In this document: piece by piece, positions 34,229 to 42,030 of the stretch
Layout: each line of letters opens with the position of its first letter
How positions within the stretch are numbered: position 1 is the stretch's first letter
Assembly (NCBI GenBank): GCA_964551475.1
Contig: CAZKCI010000044.1
Location: forward strand, 1 to 54,754
DNA from: CAZKCI01 sp964551475
Lineage (GTDB): Bacteria > Auribacterota > Erginobacteria > Erginobacterales > CAZKCI01
Length of the DNA: 54,754 nt
Reading direction: 5' to 3'
Translations under genes and position numbers: made by a program
Notes under the pieces: generated by a model
Told to the model about the DNA's origin: nothing
The model's input: only the letters and a program-made list of their open reading frames with translations
Databases searched by the model: none

Positions 34229-35764
34229 ATGGGCCGCATATATCAGTATTTCGGTGTCCTGTGCGTATTTGCCGTTTCCTGGTACTGCTGGAAACAATGC
34301 GCGGGGCTCAGCTTTCGTCGGGCGATTCTCGCCGCTGTTACGCTCACATTCATATTCATCTGGGTTCATTACAAGAGTATTTCGGCCCCGATTATGGTCT
34401 ATGGAGCGATCGGGCTGTTCGCCATTCCGGCTATCGCGTATGGATTGCTGTATCGCTATGAAGTATTGCTTATCGCCGCGGCCATCTATATCCCCTATTC
34501 CTCCATGCTCCCGGCCGATTTCGGGGGTGCGCAACAGGCCCTCAATGGGACGAACATACTTCTCTCCGCCTTGATACTCGGGTTGGTCATCGGGCAAAAG
34601 GGCGAAGGCCCGAATTATTCTCGGCGCACGGCTCGAACAGCCACAACGCTCATAAGCTTGTTCATGATACTGGTGGCGATATCCTTCCTGCGCGCGTCCA
34701 TATATTTCGGGGCGGTGTATTACACTCAAATGGCGGCCGATTTCAAACGCTATCTTGATCCGATGGTTTTGTTCCTGTTTTTCCTCTGGGTGATTCCCGA
34801 TCGGGGAATAATAAAAATTATCTTTTCGGTTCTGCTGATTGTCGTCGTCATGGCGTTTTTTCTGGGGCTGTTGGAGTGGGTCAATCTCGGATTCGCGACC
34901 TATTCCGGTTTTAAGAGGCGGATTGGAAGCCTGAACATGCAACCCAACGTGTTCGGGGCTTTCATCGCTTACTACGCCTGTCTATTTTGGGGGATATTCC
35001 TGACCAATCAAAAAACGATCTCGGGGAAGCTTATGCTGTTGCCCCTTCTTCTGGGGATCAGGCTGTTGATTCCTTCGAATTCGCGGGGAGCGTGGATATC
35101 CTTTCCCCCCGCGTTTATAGCGTCGACATGGTATCGCAGTCCCTTGCTCTGCGTGGTGTCTGTGTTGCTGATAACAATGATTTTTGCTATCAATCCGGGA
35201 TTGGTACCGGATACGATACGATACCGTTTTCAAGACGCTGCTTCGATCGAGGAAAGAGAGGGAATTTATGCGGGTGTCCCTACCGGGCTAAAGGTATTCG
35301 GTGAAAGCCAATCGGTCAGCATGAGAACACGCTATAACCTTTTAGATTCCGGCTTGAAAATGTGGAAAAGCAGCATATTTTTCGGCTATGGATACGGAAC
35401 CTTCTCATATCGTGTTCGGGAATTTTCCGGGGGCGAGGTAGTCGGCACCGCCCACAACGGCTGGTTGAACATGCTGGTAGAGATGGGACTCGTTACGGTG
35501 GCCTCCTTGGCCGCCATTTTCGGAATATTTTTCGTATCGGCCCTCCGCGTTTACCGCCGGGAAAAAGATGCTCTTCTCAAGGGTTGCGCTCTCGGATATC
35601 TCGGGATAATCCCGGCTATTCTGGTGGCCAATGTCACGGGAGAAAGGTTCAGCCACATAGATCTGATGGCGGTGTTTTGGATGCTATCGGCGTGTTTGAT
35701 AAAACTGAGGGCGATCCATATCGCGGAGCAGGATGATGAATATAGGCTGAGGGCTGAAGGCTGA
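34229..35764 (+). CDS. O-antigen ligase/polymerase family membrane protein
   Basis: The 511-residue protein has about twelve hydrophobic segments and a large periplasmic loop near residues 340-410. AHNGWLNMLVEMGL, just before the last segments, fits the Wzy_C signature HNxxLxxxxExG. Such proteins polymerise lipid-linked repeat units or ligate polymer to an acceptor. The frame is open upstream to 34175, but those 18 residues would be encoded by the nonamer array, so ATG 34229 is chosen. The last codons and the stop (GCT GAA GGC TGA) lie in a heptamer array. Confidence 0.82.
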   Translation: MGRIYQYFGVLCVFAVSWYCWKQCAGLSFRRAILAAVTLTFIFIWVHYKSISAPIMVYGAIGLFAIPAIAYGLLYRYEVLLIAAAIYIPYSSMLPADFGGAQQALNGTNILLSALILGLVIGQKGEGPNYSRRTARTATTLISLFMILVAISFLRASIYFGAVYYTQMAADFKRYLDPMVLFLFFLWVIPDRGIIKIIFSVLLIVVVMAFFLGLLEWVNLGFATYSGFKRRIGSLNMQPNVFGAFIAYYACLFWGIFLTNQKTISGKLMLLPLLLGIRLLIPSNSRGAWISFPPAFIASTWYRSPLLCVVSVLLITMIFAINPGLVPDTIRYRFQDAASIEEREGIYAGVPTGLKVFGESQSVSMRTRYNLLDSGLKMWKSSIFFGYGYGTFSYRVREFSGGEVVGTAHNGWLNMLVEMGLVTVASLAAIFGIFFVSALRVYRREKDALLKGCALGYLGIIPAILVANVTGERFSHIDLMAVFWMLSACLIKLRAIHIAEQDDEYRLRAEG

Positions 35765-35794
35765 AGGGGGAAGGAAGCAGGGTTCGGGGTTCAG
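35745..35794 (+). repeat. Heptamer arrays GGCTGAA then GGGTTCA
   Basis: Family B units (35745-35767, GGCTGAGGGCTGAAGGCTGA) supply the stop codon of the preceding gene and are followed by family A units (35779-35794). Confidence 0.85.
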
Positions 35795-35839
35795 GAGACA
35801 GGATGACATCGTCTGGGGAGAGAGTTCGTCGTTTATCAA

Positions 35840-35868
35840 TGTGGGAGCGGCGTCCCCGCCGCGATCCA
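35840..35868. repeat. REP-like hairpin, family G copy 4
   Basis: The frame is TGTGGGA, hairpin GCGGCG-TCCC-CGCCGC, GATCCA. It has the same frame as 18559 and 37014 with a different but fully paired stem. Confidence 0.85.
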
Positions 35869-35882
35869 AGTTCTTTAACCAG

Positions 35883-35894
35883 CAGTCTTCAGCC
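35883..35894 (-). repeat. Heptamer array TTCAGCC, family B upstream
   Basis: CAGTCTTCAGCC is the inverted sense of the B array at 35745, so the spacer 35745-35894 has inverted ends. Confidence 0.55.
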
Positions 35895-35941
35895 TATCTT
35901 TTCTCCAATCTCTACATGTACTATTACTTGAGGAGAGATAT

Positions 35942-36916
35942 ATGACTCCATCGCCGGAATCCGAGATTACCCTTTCAGTGATTTCACCGATGTTCAACGA
36001 GGAGTCGGGGATCGAGAGCAATGTCCGGCGCCTGATCCGGAAACTCGGCGAAATGGCCGAGCCGTGGGAGCTGATCGTAGTCAACGACGGCAGCACGGAC
36101 GCCTCCCTCGAGAAGGTCCAGGCGTTAGCCGCCCGGGAAGCCCGGCTGAAGCTGATCACCTATCCGGCCAACCGGGGGAGGGGATACGCTTTGCGACGGG
36201 GCTTCGCGGAAGCCCGGGGCAAGTACATCGTCACAACCGAGTCCGACCTGTCATGGGGCGAAGAGATCGTCGAAAAACTTTTTGAAAAGCTCACGCGCAC
36301 CGACCTCGACGTCGTGATCGCTTCCCCCTACCGACAAGGGGGGCGATTGGAGAACGTCCCCTTCAAGCGGGCGTTCTTAAGCCGGTTCGGCAATAAATTG
36401 CTCGCTATGACGGTCCCCGGGAATCTGACCATGCTCAGCGGCATGACGCGGGGCTACCGCCGGGAAGCGATCACCGCGCTCGATCTGGAATCGGATGGGA
36501 AAGAAATCCATCTGGAAATCGTATCCAAATGCGTCGCCCTGGGTTTCCGGATCGGGGAAATCCCAGCCGTCCTGCGCTGGGAGAAACCGGAGCAGAGAGG
36601 AAAAGGGCGGCGGTCAAGTTTCCATGCCCGGCGATTGATCCTGAGCCACCTCGCCTTTTCCTTTTATCAAAAACCGATGCTCATCTTCGGCGTCAGCGGC
36701 TTGCTCATGGTTCTGGGCGGGCTGATTCTGGGGGTGCTCTTCGCGATCCAATACCTGACGCGAACACTGTATCCCGCTCGCCCCATCTATCTCCTGATGG
36801 TCATCATGCTCATCGCCGGCATCCAGATGCTCAGTTTCGGGTTCATTGCCAACCAGATCGGATCCATCAAGAAAGAGATCTATCGTCTTCAGCGCCAAAA
36901 AATGAAAAACTTTTAG
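35942..36916 (+). CDS. GT2 glycosyltransferase, polyprenyl-phosphate type
   Basis: The 324-residue protein has a GT-A fold: SVISPMFNEESGIE at the N-terminus, VVNDGSTD (about 47-54) and an acidic TESDLSW (about 99) where most relatives have DAD. Two C-terminal membrane segments (about 245-270 and 285-310) follow. This layout is that of enzymes making polyprenyl-phosphate sugars, the donors used by the GT39/GT87-type proteins of this locus. GGAGAG upstream supports the start. The stop TAG lies inside a family F repeat. Confidence 0.87.
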   Translation: MTPSPESEITLSVISPMFNEESGIESNVRRLIRKLGEMAEPWELIVVNDGSTDASLEKVQALAAREARLKLITYPANRGRGYALRRGFAEARGKYIVTTESDLSWGEEIVEKLFEKLTRTDLDVVIASPYRQGGRLENVPFKRAFLSRFGNKLLAMTVPGNLTMLSGMTRGYRREAITALDLESDGKEIHLEIVSKCVALGFRIGEIPAVLRWEKPEQRGKGRRSSFHARRLILSHLAFSFYQKPMLIFGVSGLLMVLGGLILGVLFAIQYLTRTLYPARPIYLLMVIMLIAGIQMLSFGFIANQIGSIKKEIYRLQRQKMKNF

Positions 36917-37155
36917 CCGCGAAAAGGCGCAAGAGGCGCAAAAAGGGATCGTTCAAATCGTTACACGTTAAAGCCGTTCAATCCGTGGGGCTCTATGCTC
37001 TATGCGTGTTCATTGTGGGAGGGCCGTCCTCGGCCCGATCCATGTTCTTTCACCTTCAGCCTTCAGTCTTTATGTCCTCTGCCCTATGCTCTATGCTAAA
37101 TTGGCCGCGAAAATACTTGCCCTGAGCGGAGTCGAAGGGGCTTAAAAGGCTCACC
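36914..37155. repeat. Mosaic spacer of six short repeat families
   Basis: In order: family F (36914-36947, overlapping the stop TAG), nonamers related to family D (36950-36985), CTCTATG heptamers (36990-37004), a REP-like hairpin GGGCCG-TCCT-CGGCCC (37014-37042), family B in upstream sense (37053-37068), CTCTATG heptamers again (37081-37097), and a family F copy (37103-37155) split by a 34-bp insert containing CCCTGAGCGGAGTCGAAGGG. No gene is seen. Confidence 0.85.
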
Positions 37156-37156
37156 A

Positions 37157-39073
37157 ATGAACGGAATCTGTGGCAGGTTTAAAGCAGGAATAGCCAGGGA
37201 AAGATTCGCTATTGCTCTTCTTCTCTGTTTCCTGGCGGTTTATTTAATCTACACGTATGCCGGCCGCCGCCTCATCGCGGATATCTATGAAGGGCGCTCG
37301 ATGAGCGTCCTCAACGACATTCTCGGTGGAAGGGCATCAATCCCTTTGGAAGTATACTTCCGCAAGGCGGACGCGATACTTGTTAGCCTGGCGGTATTTT
37401 GCGCGCTGGTTATCCTCTCCCACCAGGTAAAGGGGGTCGTCAAATATTGCCTGTATTTCGCATCCTGCGTCTTCGCCCTACTCCTGTTTCGCGAAGCGAG
37501 CGGGCATGATTTTTATCACCATTTATCGAGGCTCGCTGATATCTCCGACCATCTGCGGTCGGGAGACTGGTATTTATTCCTTTCCCGGAACGCGGTCGGC
37601 GGGAAGGGGCTTCCCATTTACGTTTATTACTCGAGTTGGCTGGGCGTGATCCCGTATTTCATCCATACCGCCGGCCTGTCTCTTTTCGCGACCTTGAAGG
37701 TCGCCCTGTTCCTCTTGTTCGTCCTTTCCGGCCTGGGGATGTACCTGGCCCTGAGGCTGTTTGTCGGCGTCGACTGGGCGGTCCTGGGAGGACTGCTCTA
37801 TGGGAGCTCAAACTTCGTATTGGGAAATGTTTTCCCCGTGAGCAACCTGGGAGCGGCCTATGGCGCGTGCCTGGTGCCTTTCGCGTTCTATTCCCTGGCG
37901 CGATGGTTGAAATTCATGCGGATTGAAGACGTGGTTCTCGCCGCCTTGACTGGCGCCATACTGCTGATCGCCCATCCTCTGACTTTTATCAACGCGGTTC
38001 TAGGTTTCGCCCTGTTTGCCGTTATCAGCATCTTTCGGGGCGGGCCCGGACCAAAGCGATGGTCTCGTCTGCTGCCGCAGGCAATCTTCGGCGGGCTGCT
38101 GTTGCTGGTGGACAGCGCGATATATCTGATCCCCGCATTAGTAGAAAAGAAATATGTCTATTTGCATCATCGAGGCTTGGTGATATTCCGGCCGGAGACC
38201 TTTTTAGCTTTAAAAGATTATCTGCATTTCGGCGACTTCAGGAATCCAGGATTCCTAGTGACGGCCGGGATAATTCTGTCGCTGGGGTTTATGCTTTTTG
38301 GGGGGAGGAGGCGGAGGGAGGGGGACAACATCGTTGCGATCGGCGCTTCTTTGGCGAGCATACTGATGTACGCATTTTTGACCACGAGGATCAGCGCATG
38401 GGTCTGGGAAAAGGCGGATTTCTTGCGGGGCAATCAGTTCCCCTGGAGGATGATCCAGCCGCTCACTTTTTTCGGCGTCATGTGCGCCGTTATGGTTTTG
38501 GAAAACCTTTTCTCGCGGATCCCGGCGGCCCGGGCGAAGAGATGGTTGACCTGGTTTTTCCGCCTTGCTGTCTTCCAGGGGATGGTATTTCTTTCGCCGT
38601 TCATCAACCAAATCAGCGGTGAAAACCAGTTGCCGACGATCGAAGCGAAGCTGGGAGCGTATTGGCTGAAGGAAAGCGGATGGGGGCTCGACGAATATTT
38701 TCCGAATGTGCGCAACCTGCCCCGAGCGGAAGAGGGGAGCGTCGTGGGAGAAGTGAAGGTTCTCGAGCAAGAATATTCAAACCGGAACGAGGAATTCCGG
38801 ATTTCACCGGTTGCAGACGATGGTTTCTATGCCCTCCCGAAGTTTTGGAATACCAGATATCGGATCTACGCCAACGGGGAAGAAGTAGCGCAACTCAGCG
38901 GCCCGAAGGGCGAGATCGTGGTGCATCTACCCCGGGGGAGCAGTCGTATAGCGATTCATTACACCAAGCCCGGCTACGTGTTCTGGTCGGAAAAGGTATC
39001 GGCAGCGAGTATAATCGCGTCTATATTAATATTAGGATACTTCTCGGTCAAACCGCGGATTCCGGCAGGCTGA
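37157..39073 (+). CDS. Large polytopic membrane protein, YfhO/PTPS-related type
   Basis: The 638-residue protein has about twelve hydrophobic segments and, at about 500-610, an extracytoplasmic beta-rich domain (FWNTRYRIYANGEEVAQLSG), then a last membrane segment. The loop GHDFYHHLSRLADISDHLRS and the following layout resemble the GT-C-related YfhO and PTPS-related membrane families, which transfer lipid-linked sugars. No enzyme activity can be assigned from sequence alone. The ATG is at the edge of a mosaic repeat spacer. The stop TGA is formed by GGCTGAAG of the following heptamer array. Confidence 0.7.
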   Translation: MNGICGRFKAGIARERFAIALLLCFLAVYLIYTYAGRRLIADIYEGRSMSVLNDILGGRASIPLEVYFRKADAILVSLAVFCALVILSHQVKGVVKYCLYFASCVFALLLFREASGHDFYHHLSRLADISDHLRSGDWYLFLSRNAVGGKGLPIYVYYSSWLGVIPYFIHTAGLSLFATLKVALFLLFVLSGLGMYLALRLFVGVDWAVLGGLLYGSSNFVLGNVFPVSNLGAAYGACLVPFAFYSLARWLKFMRIEDVVLAALTGAILLIAHPLTFINAVLGFALFAVISIFRGGPGPKRWSRLLPQAIFGGLLLLVDSAIYLIPALVEKKYVYLHHRGLVIFRPETFLALKDYLHFGDFRNPGFLVTAGIILSLGFMLFGGRRRREGDNIVAIGASLASILMYAFLTTRISAWVWEKADFLRGNQFPWRMIQPLTFFGVMCAVMVLENLFSRIPAARAKRWLTWFFRLAVFQGMVFLSPFINQISGENQLPTIEAKLGAYWLKESGWGLDEYFPNVRNLPRAEEGSVVGEVKVLEQEYSNRNEEFRISPVADDGFYALPKFWNTRYRIYANGEEVAQLSGPKGEIVVHLPRGSSRIAIHYTKPGYVFWSEKVSAASIIASILILGYFSVKPRIPAG

Positions 39074-39082
39074 AGACTGAAG
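39068..39082 (+). repeat. Heptamer array GGCTGAA at a stop codon
   Basis: GGCTGAAGACTGAAG supplies the TGA stop of the preceding gene. A small hairpin GTCAAGC-GAGA-GCTTGAC follows at 39095-39112. Confidence 0.8.
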
Positions 39083-39146
39083 TAAAAAAGGAGTGTCAAG
39101 CGAGAGCTTGACCGCATTCCTATGTCAACCGTCAACTTGCGGTCTT

Positions 39147-39173
39147 CTGAACCCTGAACCCTGAACCCTGAAC
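39147..39173 (-). repeat. Heptamer array CCCTGAA upstream of GT4 gene
   Basis: Three complete CCCTGAA units and part of a fourth, in the upstream orientation, end 10 bases before the ATG at 39184. No ribosome-binding site lies between. Confidence 0.88.
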
Positions 39174-39183
39174 TCCCATATCT

Positions 39184-40395
39184 ATGCCCCCAAAGAAAAT
39201 TTTGGTAGTCAATGACGCCCGGGAATTCGGGGGCGCCGAGGAAAGCATCGTTCGGCTCTTCCGCTATTTCCGGAGCGATGAATGCTCTCTTCTTCTTTGC
39301 CCCTCCCATTCCGCCCTAGCCGGCCGTTTCGCGAGAGATCCAAGATTACGGACCTGCGAGTTCCCTCGATTCAAAGTCAGCTGGATCCTGCTGGGAGGGA
39401 GAAAGGTGACCAATCCCCTGACGATCCTCGCCAACGGGCTGAGACTGCTGAAGGCCGTTTGGCTGGTCTGGCGGCACTGCCGAGGCGAACAGGCCGGCAT
39501 CGTTCTCTCCACCAACGACCCCTCCCACTTTTACTGTGGTCCGGCCGCCCGGCTAGCCGGAGCGAAGTCGGTCTGGTGGCTATCGAACATGATCCCCCGA
39601 GATCAGGCTTTCGGGATGATCTATTCCCTTTTCAATCTATTCCGCAGGTTGTTCTGCGACCGGGTAATCTGCATAAGCCAGGCCGTGAAAGACAGCCTGA
39701 AGAGCCAAGCCAACGCCGGAGTAGTCTGGTATCCGACCCGTGAGTTGCCCGATTCCTTCCCGAACCGGAAGCAATGCCTGGAGCAACACGGTCTCGAGAG
39801 ATTGCAGGATCATCCCTTGGTGGGCATGGCCTGCCGCCTGGTCTTGTGGAAGGGAGTCCAGGTTCTGATCGAAGCGGCCCCGGCAGTCCTGGCCGAGTTT
39901 CCCCAGGCCAGGTTTCTCATCCTGGGAGATTCCCCCCATGAGGACCAGAAGCGGGTGCTCAGGGACAGGATCGCCGCTCTGGGACTTAACGAAGCCTTTA
40001 TCCTACATGGCTTCGTGGAACATCCTCTGGAGCTTATCAACTGTCTGGATGTCTGTGTCCACGCTTCGGTCGTCCCCGAACCCTTCGGGTTGACCGTGCT
40101 TGATTATATGCAGCTCGGCAAAGCGATCGTGGCGGCCCGGGAGGGTGGAATCGGGGAGATGCTCGACGGCGGCTCGGCCGTCATGGTGGACTCCGGAGAC
40201 CCCGCCGCTCTGGCTGGCGGAATTTGCCGGCTGCTGGGTTCCTCGCAACTGCGGTCCGAGATGGGGGAAGCAGCCAGGAGACGCGCATCCGGCTTCGCTC
40301 CCGCCGTTTTTGTTGAAAAGATGATCCGGCAACTGCGACAGGCTGTGGATAGCTGTCCAAAATCATCGGCTTGCGAACAAAAAGACAAGGAGTAA
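39184..40395 (+). CDS. GT4 family glycosyltransferase
   Basis: The 403-residue GT-B enzyme has an N-terminal acceptor domain with EFGGAEESIVRLF, then a C-terminal donor domain with GMACRLVLWKGVQVLIEA, FLILGDSP, and EPFGLTVLDYMQLGKAIVAA (the E-x7-E-like element with Asp at the second acid). It is cytoplasmic and probably retaining, adding a sugar to the lipid-linked repeat unit. Donor and acceptor are unknown. It overlaps no upstream gene; the next gene starts two bases after its stop. Confidence 0.88.
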   Translation: MPPKKILVVNDAREFGGAEESIVRLFRYFRSDECSLLLCPSHSALAGRFARDPRLRTCEFPRFKVSWILLGGRKVTNPLTILANGLRLLKAVWLVWRHCRGEQAGIVLSTNDPSHFYCGPAARLAGAKSVWWLSNMIPRDQAFGMIYSLFNLFRRLFCDRVICISQAVKDSLKSQANAGVVWYPTRELPDSFPNRKQCLEQHGLERLQDHPLVGMACRLVLWKGVQVLIEAAPAVLAEFPQARFLILGDSPHEDQKRVLRDRIAALGLNEAFILHGFVEHPLELINCLDVCVHASVVPEPFGLTVLDYMQLGKAIVAAREGGIGEMLDGGSAVMVDSGDPAALAGGICRLLGSSQLRSEMGEAARRRASGFAPAVFVEKMIRQLRQAVDSCPKSSACEQKDKE

Positions 40396-40397
40396 GC

Positions 40398-41237
40398 ATG
40401 CTGCCGCGGAATACCTTTCTTAAGTCGTCCGATTATACCCTGCCTGAATTCGTAAAAATCAGGGAGGAAATGGAAAAGATCTACTTTGGAGTGTTTCGCA
40501 AGAAGGTCGAGCGCTGGGGAGCAAAATATCCCGAGCGCGTGGGGATCTTCTGGAGCCGGGACTGGGAATACCCCTGGGCGATCGTCAATGCCGGGGCGGT
40601 CGCGGGAATGAAGGTGCTGGACTGCGGTTGCGGGGGTTCGCCCCTACTTCCCTATCTGGCGGATAGGGGATGCGAGGCGTTCGGGGTGGACCCCTATATT
40701 TTCCGGAGAATGTCGGCACGGACTTATTACCTCGATCTGGTTCGGCAAGTGGGGCGGCGTATCCTCAGCCGTGGTCGAACGGGGCGCCTGGCACTCGCCC
40801 CTGCGCGGGGCAATCTGCTGGATACGATTAAATCCAGCATCCCTTTCCTTTTTCGCCCGAACAACCTTTGGGGATATCTCAGGGATCCCAAGAAAATGGG
40901 TTTCAATATCAATTTATATCAGGATAGTTTGAGCAAGATGCACTTTGATGACGGATACTTTGACCGGGTATTTTGCATCAGCGTGATCGAGCATCTTTCC
41001 CTCAAGGACGCTCATTCCGGCATGCGTGAAATGGCCAGGGTGCTGAAGAAAGGCGGCTTATTGTTGGTGACCGTGGATAACGACGGACCCCATGTCACCC
41101 CCGAACTGGCGGGAGCTTTCCGGGATTTGATCAAGAGTTCAGGTTTGAAACTCGATGGCGCCGTCGACTTCACGATTCCTGAACCGGAAGATGTCCCTGG
41201 GACATGCAATGTGGCGGGATTTGTTCTGAGAAAATGA
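40398..41237 (+). CDS. Class I SAM-dependent methyltransferase
   Basis: The 279-residue protein has motif I VLDCGCGGSPLLPYL and an acidic end of strand 2 in FGVDPY. A later stretch, RVFCISVIEHLSLKDA...MARVLKKGGLLLVTVD, is typical of small-molecule methyltransferases. ATG 40398 is preferred over an upstream in-frame TTG because AAGGAG lies five bases before it. Directly downstream of the GT4 gene, it may methylate the glycan or a sugar nucleotide. It is not closely similar to the two other methyltransferases of the locus. Confidence 0.83.
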   Translation: MLPRNTFLKSSDYTLPEFVKIREEMEKIYFGVFRKKVERWGAKYPERVGIFWSRDWEYPWAIVNAGAVAGMKVLDCGCGGSPLLPYLADRGCEAFGVDPYIFRRMSARTYYLDLVRQVGRRILSRGRTGRLALAPARGNLLDTIKSSIPFLFRPNNLWGYLRDPKKMGFNINLYQDSLSKMHFDDGYFDRVFCISVIEHLSLKDAHSGMREMARVLKKGGLLLVTVDNDGPHVTPELAGAFRDLIKSSGLKLDGAVDFTIPEPEDVPGTCNVAGFVLRK

Positions 41238-41289
41238 GACTTAAAAATGAATCCCTGAAAAAACCACAGGCTGGAGTGACGACATCACT

Positions 41290-41919
41290 ATGAATTCAAA
41301 AATTAAATTAGTCTTTGCGGCTTTTCGGCATCGTCGGCGTTTGCTTTGGGTAATCTACAAGTGCCTTTCCTTTTGGGAAAATCCAGGCCAGAGCCTCTGG
41401 GGCAGCATATCGTCAGAGGACAGGGAAGCGGTTGCTATGCTTACAGAAAAGGCTTCGGTCTTCCCGGGGCCGATCATCGAGGTCGGGACCCTGTTTGGGC
41501 TTACCACCGCATTGATCGCGGATCACAAGGCGCCCGGCCGGAAGGTGATTTCGATAGATAACTATTCTTGGAACTCTTTCGGGTTGGACTCGGGAGAGCA
41601 CCGCGAGTTCACCCGGAGGGTTCTCTATCACTTTCTTCGCGCCGGGGAAGTAGAACTTTACGATGGGACGAGCGCGGAATATTTCCGGACTTATTCCGGC
41701 TCCTCCCCGTCGCTGGTATTTATTGACGGCGCTCACGAATACGAGTTCGTCAAAGCCGACATTATGGCCGCCCTTGGCTTTTCCGCCAGGATCGTTTCCG
41801 GGCACGATTACAACGATTTGCATCCCGGCGTCAAGCGCGCGGTGGATGAATGCTTTCCGGGGGGTGTGCGGGTCATCGGCTCCGTCTGGTGGAGTGAGGC
41901 CTCAACGAACAGTCCATAG
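41290..41919 (+). CDS. Methyltransf_24-type methyltransferase
   Basis: The 209-residue protein has IIEVGTLFGLTTALIADH as motif I, VISIDNYSW, LVFIDGAHEYEFVKADI and SGHDYNDLHPGVKRAV, the pattern of the Methyltransf_24 family often found in glycan loci. The ATG follows the preceding gene by 52 bases. A related but larger protein is at 48950. Substrate unknown. Confidence 0.82.
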   Translation: MNSKIKLVFAAFRHRRRLLWVIYKCLSFWENPGQSLWGSISSEDREAVAMLTEKASVFPGPIIEVGTLFGLTTALIADHKAPGRKVISIDNYSWNSFGLDSGEHREFTRRVLYHFLRAGEVELYDGTSAEYFRTYSGSSPSLVFIDGAHEYEFVKADIMAALGFSARIVSGHDYNDLHPGVKRAVDECFPGGVRVIGSVWWSEASTNSP

Positions 41920-41962
41920 ATGTCGCAGATTAGTTATCGGATATATTCCACTATCGGATAGA

Positions 41963-42024
41963 CGAAACTTGGAAGAAACTCGAAATCCGAAACTCGGAAC
42001 CAATTCCCTATCCTGACCCTGAAC
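41963..42024. repeat. GAAACTCGGAA-type array and weak CCCTGAA units
   Basis: Three GAAACTYGGAA/GAAACTCGAAA words (41963-41999) are followed by CCTGACCCTGAAC (42012-42024), a weak family A array in the upstream orientation, seven bases before the CapK-like start codon. Confidence 0.55.
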
Positions 42025-42030
42025 GCTTTT

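Noticed and set aside
39095..39112. Terminator after the YfhO-like gene
   Set aside because: The 7-bp stem GTCAAGC/GCTTGAC has no T-run on the plus strand. A T-rich stretch exists only for the opposite direction, where no gene ends.
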